From Eleusine coracana subsp. coracana (taxonomy: Eukaryota > Streptophyta > Magnoliopsida > Poales > Poaceae): a stretch of DNA of 64,000 bases. A program made the position numbers and the translations under genes. The number at the start of each line of letters is the position of its first letter. The first letter of the stretch is position 1. The notes below the pieces were generated by a model. That model saw only the letters and a list, made by a program, of their open reading frames with translations. It was not told the DNA's origin and ran no database searches. The DNA is taken from NCBI GenBank assembly GCA_032690845.1, contig CM064432.1, positions 59,952,071 through 60,016,070 of the forward strand, read 5' to 3'. Positions 47,425 to 58,994 of the stretch are shown piece by piece.

Positions 47425-48267
47425 CTAGTACTGATCGTTCGCAAAGACGCCCGAGGGTATCTGCTCCTGACCAGACGCTATCTTGGCTAACGCATCGGCT
47501 GCCTCGTTAAGGCGCCAAGGGATGTGTTTGAGCTCCAGGCCGTCGAATCTATTCTCGAGCTTGCGGACTTCCTGGCAGTAGAGTGCCATGGCGTCCGTTC
47601 GGCAGCTAGATTCTTTCATGATTTGATTGACATTGAGCTGAGAGTCGCCTCGAATATCTATACGTCAGATTCCGAGCTCGATCGCAATTTTAAGGCCATT
47701 AAAAAGTGCTTCGTACTTGACCATATTGTTTGATGCAGGGAAGTGTAAACAAATAGCGTATTTCATACATACCCCAAGTGGAGAGACGAAGACGAGGCCG
47801 ACTCCTGCCCCGGTGCACATGAGTGACCCGTCGAAGAACATGACCCAATACTCTTGATTCACGGGAGCGAGCGGGAGTTGGGCTTCGGTCCATTCCGCTA
47901 CGAAGTCGACAAGCACCTTGGACTTAATGGGCACTTGGGGGTGGTACGTGATGTCGTGGCCCATCCGCTCGAGCGCCCACTTGGTGACCTTGCCTTCCGA
48001 ATCCCTGTTCTGAATAATTTCACGGAGGGGAAAGGAACTTACAATGTGTATCGTATGGGAGTCGAAGTAGTGTCTCAGCTTGTGCCTCGCCACCATCACC
48101 GCGTAGAGAATCTTCAGAATCTGAGTATATCGGGTCTTCCAGTTGGACAGGACCCAGCTGACATAGTAGATTGGGTGTTGGACTTTGAGGACGTGGCCCT
48201 CCTGTTCTCGCTCGACCACAAGAGTCGTGCTTACGACATTAGTCGTCGCTGCTACGTATAGTAGCAA
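47425..48267 (-). pseudogene. Element A RNase H region
   Basis: Connection and RNase H domains on the minus strand: YYVSWVLSNWKTRYTQILKI, then VMFFDGSLMCTGAGVGLVF at about 47850 and SNNMVKYEALFNGLKIAIEL at about 47700, continuing in another frame to LENRFDGLELKHIPWRLNEA. It lies between RT and integrase as in Ty3/gypsy. Stops and a frame change near 47660 show decay. Confidence 0.82.
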
Positions 48268-49018
48268 TAGCTAAACCGGAGTTGGGGGACATCGTCGAGG
48301 GCCGACTGCGCCTTGGGTGTCCACTCAAAGTGGTCAGACATCTTCAGGAGCCTGTACAGTGGAAGCACTCTCTCGCCCAGGCGGGAGATAAAACGGCTGA
48401 GTGCCGCCAAGAAGCCCGTGAGATGCTGTAACCCTTTCAGGTTTTGAACTGGGCCCATCCGCTCAATTTTGGAGATCCTTTCGGGGTTGGCCTCGATGCC
48501 CCGTTCAGAAATGATGAACTCGACAAGCACTCCTCTCAGGACCCCAAAAATGCACTTCTCGAGGTTCAGCTTGACATCGTTCGCACATAGTTTGGCAAAG
48601 ACGCACTCGAGGTCATCCACAAGGGTATCGGTTTGCTTGGACTTGACAACAATGTCATCGACATAGGCCTCTACCGTGGGGCCGATCAGGTGATCGAAGC
48701 ACCGCTGCATGCAGCGCTGGAAAGTTGCGCCAGAATTTTTGAGCTCGAAAGGCATCATCACGTAGCAGTAAGAACCAAATGGCATGATGAAAGATGTCGC
48801 GAGCTGGTCGGATTCTTTCATCGCGATCTGGTGGTACCCAGAGTAAGCATCCAAAAAACAAAGGGTTTCACACCCTGCCATGGAGTCAACTATCTGGTCA
48901 ATGCGTGCTAAAGGGAAAGGATCCTTCGGACATGCCTTGTTCAGGCTTATATACTCAACACACATTCTCCATTTCACATTCTTCTTTTTTACAAGGACAG
49001 GATTAGCTAACCACTCTG
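48252..49018 (-). pseudogene. Element A reverse transcriptase, C-terminal part
   Basis: Reads from ANPVLVKKKNVKWRMCVEYI through CPKDPFPLARIDQIVDSMAG, DAYSGYHQIAMKES and the catalytic VEAYVDDIVVKSKQ (about 48650) to FISRLGERVLPLYRLLKMSD. The N-terminal part of the same domain is at 58761-58949, because element C inserted at the Trp-Leu-Ala codons. Apparent residues upstream of the junction come from C's LTR and are not part of RT. Confidence 0.9.
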
Positions 49019-49424
49019 TGTCGATGCTCAAGACCAGCAGTAAATATATAGGACTACATCGAGACCAAGAACTATGATGGTTACACAAGATGCCGAATTA
49101 TACAGGTTCGGGCCCTCTCAATGAGAGTAAAAACCCTACGTCCTGTGTTCTGTATTGCATTGATTGTCACGAGATGTTAAGCCTAAATTGTCTCTAATTG
49201 CCTCTCTCCCTCGATGGGGGGGTACCCTTCCGCCTTATATGTCCGGTCGACAGGGGGGTTTAGGTAGAGTCCTAGTCGTACTCTACAAGGATTCTATATA
49301 GCAAGTCTAATCTTTCTTGTCTTGCACTCCAAGCCGAGTCGGTCAGCTTTCTGGTTGATGAAGTACCCGATCGGCCACCGACTTTAGCCTTGTATGAGGA
49401 TATCCATAAAGCAAGTATCCTACA
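49019..49424 (-). repeat. Element C 3' LTR
   Basis: 406 bp, TGTCGATGCTC...TATCCTACA on the plus strand. It is followed by the polypurine tract (plus strand gcagcccccgag). It shares much sequence with B's LTR (aagccgagtcggtc, aggttcgggccct), placing B and C in one family. Confidence 0.9.
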
Positions 49425-50144
49425 GCAGCCCCCGAGTGCTTTCTGATTTTGAGCTTTAATTCTCCAAATGATCTAAAAATCATAAATTAGGAAGACCTTG
49501 TTATCGAAGTTTTGGATAGATCTGGTGCACCGGGCAGGTGCACCTGATCAGGTGTAGCCCTCGACTCTTGTATAATTTAGAGACTAACAAATAATGCAAG
49601 AGTCTAATTGTATTAGCTCTTATTAATTTGTTTATAGATATTCAAACCATCAAGTTTGAATCTTTTAGACCTCTAGTTATCACACCCATGGGTCCTATTG
49701 CTAAGTGACCACTTTGCCGACCGATCATTAGACCGGCCGAGTGGCACATATTATTCCCGAGTGATAGGTCGGTCGGAATTTTATGACTCTAGTCATATTC
49801 AATATTTAGCTAAATGACTTTTGTCAAAATAACTCTTCCCTAATTCCAATCACCCGTTCAAGTCTAAATTTAGTAATTCTGGTTATTTGACTTTAGTCAA
49901 TACCATAACCTTTGAACTTGTACCATATGACCATCAAGTCCTTTGTCACATGATCATCAAATCACATAGATATGGCGAAATAATTCTCGGGTACTTCTCA
50001 TCACAGAAACCCCCGAGTCTCATTTTTCTGGGTTTGTAACTCTAATGGGCTTAAGCCCTTAATTAACCTCTAAGTTAATATTAGGGTCACACTACAGTAT
50101 GACCCACCCCGGCCCATGGGACCCTTAGGTCAAAAAGGCAAGGG
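49425..50144. other. Element C noncoding region beside the 3' LTR
   Basis: Matches B 13626-14400. AT-rich spacer leading into the antisense promoter. No coding sequence seen. Confidence 0.55.
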
Positions 50145-50153
50145 TATAAAAGG
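50145..50153 (+). promoter_or_regulatory. TATA box of the antisense gene in element C
   Basis: TATAAAAGG, about 213 bp before the ATG at 50358. The preceding block cggcccatgggacccttagg is identical to that in element B. Confidence 0.7.
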
Positions 50154-50357
50154 TTGCACCAGGTTGACCTTCAGTCCACGCCGTATTTGCCCGTGAACTC
50201 TTCGTCTTCCTTGCGCCTTCTCTGCTCTCACGACTCCTCTATTTTTCCGGCTAGGGTTAGCTTTCTTGCTTCCGGCCGCTATAGATCCCGCCGCGTTTAG
50301 CCCCCGAGCTTTGGTGAAGTTTTTCGAACTCCTTCATCGCGTTCGATCCTGTTCGCG

Positions 50358-53300
50358 ATGGGTCGCAAGAGGACTTCCATTTCAATCCCAGCTTCTTCTG
50401 CCGCCGCCGTCACCGCGTCATCCTCGTCGGAGGTCGACATCCTGGAGCAACTTCGGGATTTCTCAAAGAGCAACCTTTCACAGGCTGACATGAACAAGAT
50501 GGTGTTGGATGGCATCCTTCCAGAGCAGGCTCGGATCGACTGGAAGGTACCCCGCGAATCCTGCCCCATTCCCATTCACCCCCAGATCATAGTGTTTTGC
50601 TCATTCTTTGAGCATGGCTTTAGAGTTCCCTGCTGCAGTTTTTTGCGTGAGCTCCTTTTTTTCTCTGGGATTGAGCTTGTCAACCTCAATCCCAACTCCA
50701 TTCTTCATATTGCCATATTCGTACATTTGTGTGAAGCTTTTCTTGGCGTTCTCCCCCATTTCGATCTCTTCTGCCATCTGTTTGTCCTCCGACCGCTGCC
50801 CAGCAAGGAAAACCAAGTGGGCATAGGCGGCGTTGGTGTCTAGTTACGCAAGAAGGAGGCCTACATCAATGTCCCATTGAAGACCAGAAACAAGAATTGG
50901 AAGGATGAGTGGTTCTAATGTGACAACCCTCCCCCTTTTCTTGCCGACTTCACTGGTGCAAAGGCTATTCCCCAAGCGCATTGGACAGAGAGGCCCGATC
51001 CGACCGATCCTTAAGTGGTCGCTCTGCTTAATAAAATTGCCAGTCTGAAGGCTGAAGGCATCGATGGCATCATAGTCGCAAAAAAGTTTTATCATCCGAC
51101 GAGTTTAGCCCCTGAAGCTTCAATGTCACCCGGCATGGGACTATGTTAATGAGGATGAGACCAGGGAGGTGCCGGACCCATCGAATGGTGAACTCCGCCG
51201 AAGACGCTTGTTGAAGATGTTTGAACGGGATATCCTTCAAGACCATTCTTTGGTCAAAAAGGTGTATAACAAGAGCACAATGCGAGCCCGAGTAAGCCTC
51301 AATCTACCTTTAGCTATCCCTTGTTATCCTATCTTGATGTTGTACTCAATGTTTTGATCTTTATGTAGGTGCTGATACTTATGTATCTCATCCCCCACTC
51401 CCTCAGACCGATACTGAGGGACCTGATTATGTCAAAAAGACATCACTAACCGGCGCTGTGGGTTCAAGTTCCTCCGCAGGTGCTCGGCCAGTCAGCATCA
51501 CTCCCGTCGTTACTCTGGCCTCTCTTGACAAGCTCCAGAAGCGGACTATCGGGCGCCGATGCCAATGTGTGGGGGACCAGGACGACGATGAAGAAATAAA
51601 TGCCATATTTGCTGGTCAACCTGCTCCTGCAACCTCCAATTGACCTTCAGACCGACCGGAGCCCCCGAGCCCAACTCAGAGGTCAACAGAAGAGGTGGTG
51701 CAGACTGGCAAGACTGACCAGCCCTCTCAAAAGAGGATGGAGACTGATTTTCAGTCGACTTCTTCAAAGAAGAGGCTATGTCGGATCAAGCTCAAGAAGG
51801 CTCCCAGGTTTAATCTTTAAACCATATACTCCTTGTCTCTTATTGCCAATCTCAACATCTCCTGATCTCTTTCTTTCTTTTATTTATTTATTTATTCTTG
51901 GTAGTCGTACAAGTGATTCTCAGAGTGCTTAGGGATCTAAGGATACTCGGTCTGCGCTCCCACTTCGTCCGACTAGTGTGTCCTGTGACAACCCTACTCC
52001 AAAAAGTAGAGTATGTCATACAGGATCGCCTCGGGAGATGGTTAACGAAGTAACCATACACAGCATTCACACATGAACATTCATCATTTACAACATTACA
52101 TCACTTAGGTGCGTAATATTACAAGTTCAGAGATAGAATGTAATTAAGTCCAAATCTGATACAATACATATGTCCTTAGTACATATTACATAATTTAGCG
52201 GAAGCGATACAACGACAAAACACAACGTCAAGCCCTACGTGAACCATGCCAGCCCTATGACGATGGCTCACTCATCACAGTTAGGGGAGCTAGAGACCCA
52301 TTCAATGGTCCAGTTCTGAGGCTCCTCACCTTCCCACACAACCTTGTTACAACAATCACAATATGTAGCCTGAGGAAAACCTGAAAATTCAACATCAACG
52401 TAAAGCCTGAGTATCTAACATACTCCGCAAGACTTACCCGTCAACCGGTTTACTAAAACCGACTCCTAGTATGCAGGGGGCTGACCGGGTTTATTTGATA
52501 GTTGCATAAAAGCTCCTATTAGTTCTATGCTGCACTTTCAATTTCCTTAAACAAGATTTTACTTTGCTTATCGTAGAACCCAGCTACGGTGAGTCTAGCT
52601 AGCTGCTAATACACGAATATAGCTAAAGAGCAATACATCATAGCATTGTGTATCCATAGCATAAATAAACTTCAGAAACATAACCACAACTTTACTACTT
52701 AACATATCATTGCCGCTGCTCGAACAAGAGGTACTCATAACCACGAGGGACGGTAATTCGAATTGATTTATATCCTGCAGGGAAAACCCAAATACACGAC
52801 ATACGCATCATTTAAGAACACGCCGACCAAAGTGGATAATCCGTTTGAAAATACGGTTACTGCCTCCACTCCCGAGCCTCTGCCTCAGACCACTCCAACT
52901 AATGTCTCTTTGCCTCTTGACAAAGGTAAAAGGACTCTTCCTATAGATATGCTTGGTCGGCCTGAGGTGGAGTATGTGGAGATTTTGCACCAACACCGGG
53001 AGTCCAGCAAGGTAACTCAACATTTATGCTTTTACCTTGCTTCGCTCTTGTCTTTTAGCTCATTTATCTTCTATATATCGAAAAGTGTATGCTCTTGTGG
53101 AGCGAAAGCAGGCTAGAGTGGAATATCTTGAAGCCAAAACTTTTGGTATGTTCTTGGTCACCTAATCTTCTTGTCTTTATGTTTTAGACTAACTTCTTAT
53201 TCATTGTCTTGCTAGTCACCGGTCAGCAACTCTCCAAGGCCCTAGAGGAAAACAAGAAGCTGTTGGCCGACCGACAAGAGATAAACAAGGTCTTAGACCA

Positions 53301-54050
53301 AGTTCATGCAGATCTGGCAGGTAAGTTTTCCTACCATCCATATTTAGGCAATCTACTGACCACTCTAATGCTAAAAGTTTTACTTTTAGCTCGCGATCAA
53401 AGAATCACCGATCTGGAGAAGTTGACTTCCAACCAGCAGAGGTTTGTTGACGCCTTGAAGGTTGAGAAAGAAAGCCTCTCCAAATTGGTTGAAGACCAGA
53501 AGACCGAGATCACTCGGCTATAGGAGGAGCTAAAGGGGACTAAAGCGAAGATAGAGGAGGCTAAGATTGTCTCCAAATCCTTCAAATGTAAACTCGCCAG
53601 TAAGCCTTTGACTTCTTCCTTCTGCTTGATTCTTTTGTTGATCATACTGACCAATAATTATTATTTGCAGCTCTATCTTACGCCGCTCGGCAAGCAATGA
53701 ACTATGTTCATGCTAACCGAGTAGAGCAGACAGGTCACTCTCTGGACTACTTGTTGGAGCATGCATCGGAAGCCATTGCTCATAACACTCGGCGAGTGGC
53801 GACCGAAGCCGGAAGTCAAGTGCTGGCGATTTGCCAATCCTGGTCTCCTGCTCTGCCATTGGACAAGATCAAAGAGGGCTTTAGCCCCGACCTGACCGAC
53901 GACCAATGTCAGCTGCTCCTCGATTCCATGATAGAGACTTCACAGGCCTTGGTCGAAAATATTGAAATCAATCCGACCGTGCCGACTCCCCCAGCAACTC
54001 CAGAGGTCAAACTTTGGGCTGACTCTTCCTCTCCTTTAAAGGAGATATAA
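50358..54050 (+). pseudogene. Antisense gene of element C with gypsy-type transposon domain
   Basis: Plus-strand gene opposite to C's pol. Exon 1 (50358 to about 51291) starts MGRKRTSISIPASSAAA. It carries the PF04195-like domain (FFEHGFRVPCCSFLRELLFF, GIELVNLNPNSILHIAIFVH, LCEAFLGVLPHFDL), then DEWF-CDNPPPFLADFTGAK with stops at 50841, about 50917 and 51013. Later exons are about 51370-51810, 51902-53012 (split by the inverted LTR fragment 51984-52821), about 53217-53320 and 53390-53597, and a final exon from about 53672 that ends PATPEVKLWADSS and stops at 54050. Junctions are GT-AG and correspond to those in B. The C-terminal half is coiled coil. Domain resemblance is to plant putative gypsy-type transposon proteins; biochemical role unknown. 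Confidence 0.75.
51984..52821 (-). mobile_element. Inverted T1-family LTR fragment
   Basis: Reverse complement of about 17620-18453 of the T1 LTR (ends tgtgacaaccctactcc; includes cctgcagggaaaacccaaat). Only the 3' 838 bp of the LTR remain, in opposite orientation to T1. No target duplication is visible, so one side was deleted or the insertion was imperfect. It splits an exon of C's antisense gene. Confidence 0.88.
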
Positions 54051-54614
54051 TCCTGTAATAGTGTAAAACATTAGTAGTGTTTTAGTAATGATACTTGTGT
54101 ATAAACTAATCTTATGCTTTTATAGCTTTAGAAGTTTGACAAATATATCATTGACATGTTTCTATCAAGAGAAACAAAGATTGCATTGGTCTGCCATAAC
54201 ATATTAGGTTGTAACCCGTAACCGCGTAACAAACAGAATCGACCAATCGACACATGACCTCTCACACTTTTGACTCTGGGTTTAATGTAGTGGTAGTCTG
54301 ATGTGCAGCACAAAGTATTTAACCATGATGTATAGGCGTAAGACCAAAATAATAAAGACCAAAACTCAAGATCTCATGATAATAAGTCGGTCAAAAAATA
54401 GGCCAAAACCAAAATATGGTTAGACCGAGATGGGACATTATTGCTAGCCCCCTCGCTCGATTGTTTAATAGTATAAATTAAGGAATCGAGACAAATATAG
54501 AATGAAAATCATCAGAAAATCTTTCATTAAAAAAGACCGAAGTTTCATTCATAAATAATGTATAAATACAAAAAATAATAGCTAAGTATAGAAACGACGT
54601 AGCTGATTTATGCT
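54051..54614. other. Spacer between antisense gene and integrase end in C
   Basis: Matches B 27803-28400; convergent noncoding spacer, AT-rich. No gene recognised. Confidence 0.5.
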
Positions 54615-55380
54615 CTAGGAGTTTGGAATATCGTCGGCGTCTTCATACTTCAGTCGGTAAGCCCCCGGGCGAGTGACTTCCTTCACTACGCATGGTCCTT
54701 CCCACTTTGGAGAGAGCTTATGCTGATTCTTTGTCGATTGCACTCGGTGAAGCACTAGGTCTCCAACTTGAAAGTGGCGACTGTGGACGTTCTTATCATA
54801 ATAATGACGCAAGCCTTGTTGGTAGAGTGCCGATCGAAACAGAGCACGATCACGCAACTCCTCTGTCGCAATCAAATCAATCTCTCAGTTCTCCTTAGAA
54901 AGCTTTTCATCATACGCTTGAACTCGTGCCGAGACAAGACTGACCTCAGTCGGCAACATAGCTTCTGAGCCATAGACCAATGAAAAAGGTGATTGTCCAG
55001 TTGCCCGACTGGTGTTTGTCCGAAGCCCCTAAAGGACTGAAGGCAACTCTTTGACCCACCGACCGACATAAGGGTGTTATAAAGGAAGTCTTGATCTGAT
55101 CTTTGACTCTCAGTGGGATCTGGTGATAGCCCGAATAGGCATCCTGAAAGCTTAAAAGCTCACACCCGGCTGTCGAACCTACAATATGATCAATACGAGG
55201 AAGAGCGAAGGGGTCTTTTGGGCAGACCTTGTTGAGATCGGTATAATCAACATACATCCTCCACTCTTTATTCTTTTTAGATACAAGGACTGGATTTGCT
55301 AACCAGTTGGGATGATACACCTCCTTTATAAGCTTAGCTTCTAACAATCTAACTATCTCCTTCTTCATAGCGTCCTTGCA
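54615..55380 (-). pseudogene. Element C pol: RT start fused to integrase tail by deletion
   Basis: On the minus strand the RT start (EVYHPNWLANPVLVSKKNKE, DAYSGYHQIPLRVKDQIKTS, 55368-55080) runs directly into the C-terminal part of integrase (TSRATGQSPFSLVYGSEAML equivalent, then LFRSALYQQGLRHYYDKNVH and HRVQSTKNQHKLSPKWEGPC, 55070-54615). Compared with B, about 2.2 kb (28813-31026) is missing. The joined frame is out of register and stops appear. The element therefore lacks the catalytic YVDD, all of RNase H and the integrase core. Confidence 0.87.
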
Positions 55381-55529
55381 AATCTTCTAAGCCTTTGACG
55401 AACGGGGGTAGCCCCTAGAGGTACCCTTAACACGTGCTCAATCTTTTCCCTAGGAACTCCTGGCATGTCAGATGGTTTCCATGCAAAGATATCCCTATTT
55501 TCCTGGAGGAAAAGAGTGAGCGTGAGTTC

Positions 55530-56208
55530 CTATTTTTCATCAAGGTTGACCCCAACATAAGTCACCTTATCGGGGTCCTCAGGATCGAGCGAAATCTCCT
55601 TGGTTTGGATGTCATCGGTCTGGATCTTGTCCTTGGTAGGTTTCTTTGTTGGAACCTCTGTTCCGATCTGCTCCTCTATACCGACTGCCTTCTGGATCTC
55701 CTTTTGGTCTGACAGCATCAACTGTTTGGTAGTCATCTCACAACTCTGCACATCGTAATCAAAAGAATTCCAAAGATCAGAGTGGAGGGAGATTATTCCG
55801 TTTGGGTCTGACATCTTGAGGGTGAGATACGGATAGTACGGAACAGCCATAAACCTAGCCATCGCCGGTCGACCTATGATAGCATGGTATGCTGACTCGA
55901 AGTCTGCCACCTGGAAGAGGATACACTGTCCTAAAATTATCACGGGTGCCAAAGGTGACTGGCAGACTGATTTGTCCAATTGGGACTGAAGTCTTTCCAG
56001 GCACAATCCCATGGAAGGGTGAAGAACTCGGTTGGATGTCATTGATTGACAGACCGAGCTCTTGAAGAGTCCTGGTGAAGATTAGGTCCAAACTGCTTCC
56101 TCCATCGATGAGTACTCTATTGAACTTCACCTCCTTCATAGTCGCAGCAAGCACCAATGGGTAGCGACCTGGTTTTGGTAGATGTTTTGGATGGTCCGAC
56201 CGATCCAA
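55530..56208 (-). pseudogene. Element C protease region
   Basis: Retropepsin-like block VLIDGGSSLDLIF at about 56090-56130, preceded by HPKHLPKPGRYPLVLAATMK and followed by IGRPAMARFMAVPYYPY. A one-base shift near 55930 splits it into two overlapping frames. It is clearly homologous to B's protease. Confidence 0.85.
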
Positions 56209-58353
56209 AGGTGATTGGCATCTCAGACCACCTCATGTACTGAGGCGTAGCTGGCTCCACCGAGTTAATCTCTCGAAGCTCTAACTTTTGCTTGCGCTTT
56301 GATGTATATGCATCCGGGCCTCCGAAGATGAAATTTACTTCTTTGCGAGGCTCCTGGAACTCTCCTGAATCATCATTGGGCTTATCTTTGTTGCTATTGT
56401 TGCGCCTGGGGGGATCTTTGGCCACCTTGAGCGCAGCTGTTGCAAAACCCTTCAGATAGTAGCAATCCTTTGCTTTGTGGTTTCCCTTGGGGTGCCAAGG
56501 GCAAAGGCCACTCAGCAACTCATCAGTAGACGGCTGGTTCGTCCGAGGATTCTTCCGAAACCGGTCCACTGTGTTGACAACATTGTTAGGTTTTCTGTTC
56601 TTGTCCTTCTTGGAGGACTCAGGCTTGTCCGACCGCTTCTTCTTGCTCTTTCCTTGGATATCATCAAGTGCAGACTCTCCTGATGTATACTTATCAGCAA
56701 TCTCGAAGCACTCTTGAGCAGTGAGCTTGAGATCATGGTTCCTCCGACCGATTTCCCTGACCAGATCGTCACTGCGAATTCCACCCAGGAAGGCAGTAAT
56801 GATTTGCTGATCGGGGATGTTGGGGATCTTAGTCTTCTTAGTGCAAAACCGCTTGATGTAGTCGCGAAGAGGCTCGTCTCCTTTCTGCTTGATCCGAGTG
56901 AGGTCGAAGTGGTTGCCCGGTCGGTTGCAAGTTGCTTGGAAACTTTCTATGAGTTTCCTGTTGAGGTCTCCCTAAGATGTGACTGACTCCTCAGATAGAG
57001 ATGTGAGCCATATCCGAACGGCAGGATCTAAGCAGACTAGAAGGTAATTAGCCATTACGTAGGAATCATCTCTAGCCGACCAGATCACCGTGCTATAGAG
57101 TCGTAGCCACTCTCGGGGGTTGGTTTGTCGATCATATTTTTCGATGGGAACCGGCTTGAATCCTTTCGGCCATCAAGCAATGCGAAGCCGAGGAACATAA
57201 GCCTTGATGACATCGATCTCGTCATTAGTCAGTGTTAGTGACCGCCTTCGCCGGTCTGGGGACGTAGTTGGGCAACAACGATGGCGTGGGCTGACATCCT
57301 CATCATGACGGCGTCGTCGATTGCCATCATTATCGCGCCAATACCGATTGTCATGTCGACGTCGGTCGTCGCGGTTGTCTCTTGGATGAGGATTCAGACG
57401 ATCATCCCGTTGGTTGTCCTGTCGGTCTTCTCGTCGGTCGTCCCATCGGTCTTCCCATCAGGCATCCATCCTTTGTTCACGCCGTTCTTCCTCATAGCGT
57501 CAGTTGTCCCGAGCGCGCTCTTCGGGTGAGAGTTGATGGTGTCTCATCCATCACAGAGGCTGAGAGAATTTCTTAGGTCTTCACGCCTACGCCGACCCTG
57601 AGGAGATGCATGGCTGGAACTTGCGACCGACTGAGACTCTGCAGCATCTTGCACTACTACGGCCTTGAGCATAGCCACCGCCTTCTGCATAGCAAGAGTT
57701 TGATAGTGGGCGTCAACCATTAAAGTGTCAAGCAATGTCTTGGCCCTGGTGATGTTGTTCTGTGGGGTGTGGTAGACCTTAACACCATCCACTTCAAGGT
57801 CAGGGCCGAGATCCAGTCAGCGTGCGTTACGCAATCCGTATGACCCTCTTGGTCGATGGCGGTGACCGACCAATAATTCATCAGCTGGTGGGTTATCATC
57901 CTATCGGCCTCCATTGACCGGCTGGTTTTGGCGACCACCGGCTGGATTCCCTTCTTCTTCGGCATCTGGATCATCATCCTGGTTTCTAGTAGCAGGATCT
58001 ACTATATCCACCATGTTGACTGTATGGGGATATGAGTAGGTCGATCCGACCGTGTCCTTATCAAAAGACTGATCTGACGTTGAGTCATATCCAAAGGAAG
58101 AGTCTTCCTGCTCGGATCCGAGTGGGATCAATGCAGGGATAATGTTAGACGGACTCGGTGATCGCACCATGGGACTGGCTGCGGTCGAGTCTGATTTGTA
58201 GTCGTTCAAACCTAGGACTCCATTGTCGCAGACCGTGAAGTCAAGCGATCCAAGGGAGATCTTGAAGTCCGACGAGTATTGGATGATGGGAAGTTCGGTC
58301 ATCGTAGTCGACGGAGAATCCCAGCGAGCCTTGTCCCCTTCCTGGCGTGCCAA
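56117..58353 (-). pseudogene. Element C gag with zinc-knuckle-like segment
   Basis: Starts MARQEGDKARWDSPST (58353), two bases after the LTR boundary region and overlapping the primer site flank. Several frames continue through the variable region and the capsid block (about 57050-56850) to a Lys-rich linker and CPWHPKGNHKAKDCYYL (56510-56460), a modified CCHC-type knuckle. It lacks the NQDG repeats seen in B. Stops at many points. Confidence 0.8.
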
Positions 58354-58354
58354 C

Positions 58355-58760
58355 TATCGATGCTCAACACCGGCAGTAAATATATAGGGCTACATCGAGA
58401 TCAAGAACTATGATGGTTACACAAGACACCGAATTATACAGGTTCGGGCCCTCTTAATGAGAGTAAAAACCCTACGTCTTGTGTTCTGTATTGTATTGAT
58501 TGTCACGAGATGTTGTGTCTCTCTAGTTGTGTCTAATTGCCTCTCTTCCTCGATGGGGGGTACCCTGCCGCCTCATATATCCGGTCGACAGAGGGGTTCA
58601 GGCAGAGTCCAGTCGTACGCTACAAGGATTCTATATGGCAAGTCTAATCTTTCTTGTCTTGCACTCCAAGCCAAGTCGGTCAGCTTCCTTGTTGATGAAG
58701 TATCTAGTCGGCCACCGTCCTAGCCTTGTATGAGGATACCCATAAAGCAAGTATCCCACA
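58355..58760 (-). repeat. Element C 5' LTR
   Basis: 406 bp, TATCGATGCTC...TATCCCACA on the plus strand (terminal TG now TA on the left). The minus-strand primer site follows at 58354-58337. Confidence 0.9.
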
Positions 58761-58949
58761 CTCGGGGTGATACACCTCCTTGATGAAACCGGCCGCTTTT
58801 AACTTTGTGATCTCCTTGCTAATTGCTCTGCGCTTTTCCTTGTCGAAGCGACACAGATGTTGCTTCACCGGTCTGGAGCGCGGCCTGATCTTCAAGGAGT
58901 GCTCGGTGACCTCCCTTGGTATGCCCGGTATATCTGAGGGTCTCCACAC
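58761..58949 (-). pseudogene. Element A reverse transcriptase, N-terminal part
   Basis: Reads MWRPSDIPGIPREVTEHSLK, then VKQHLCRFDKEKRRAISKEI and AAGFIKEVYHPE, where element C interrupts. It continues at 49018. Note PREVTEHSL corresponds to PREKIEHEL in B. Confidence 0.88.
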
Positions 58950-58994
58950 GAAAACATTGGCGTTGGCATGGAGGAAGTCGACAAGCGCGCTTTC

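Larger units (their letters stand above)
49019..58760 (-). mobile_element. Element C: Tat-like gypsy retrotransposon inside A's RT gene
   Basis: Minus-strand relative of B with 406-bp LTRs (49019-49424, 58355-58760) flanked by ctctg and ctcgg. It carries gag, protease, the first part of RT, the tail of integrase and a nearly complete antisense gene. RNase H, most of RT and most of integrase are missing at a single junction near 55075. An 838-bp inverted T1-family LTR fragment lies in the antisense gene. Its LTRs differ by roughly 9 percent by eye. Confidence 0.88.

Noticed and set aside
49019..49088. N-terminal extension of element A RT (frame starting at 49088)
   Set aside because: These codons come from the inserted element C LTR; the true RT N terminus is at 58761-58949.
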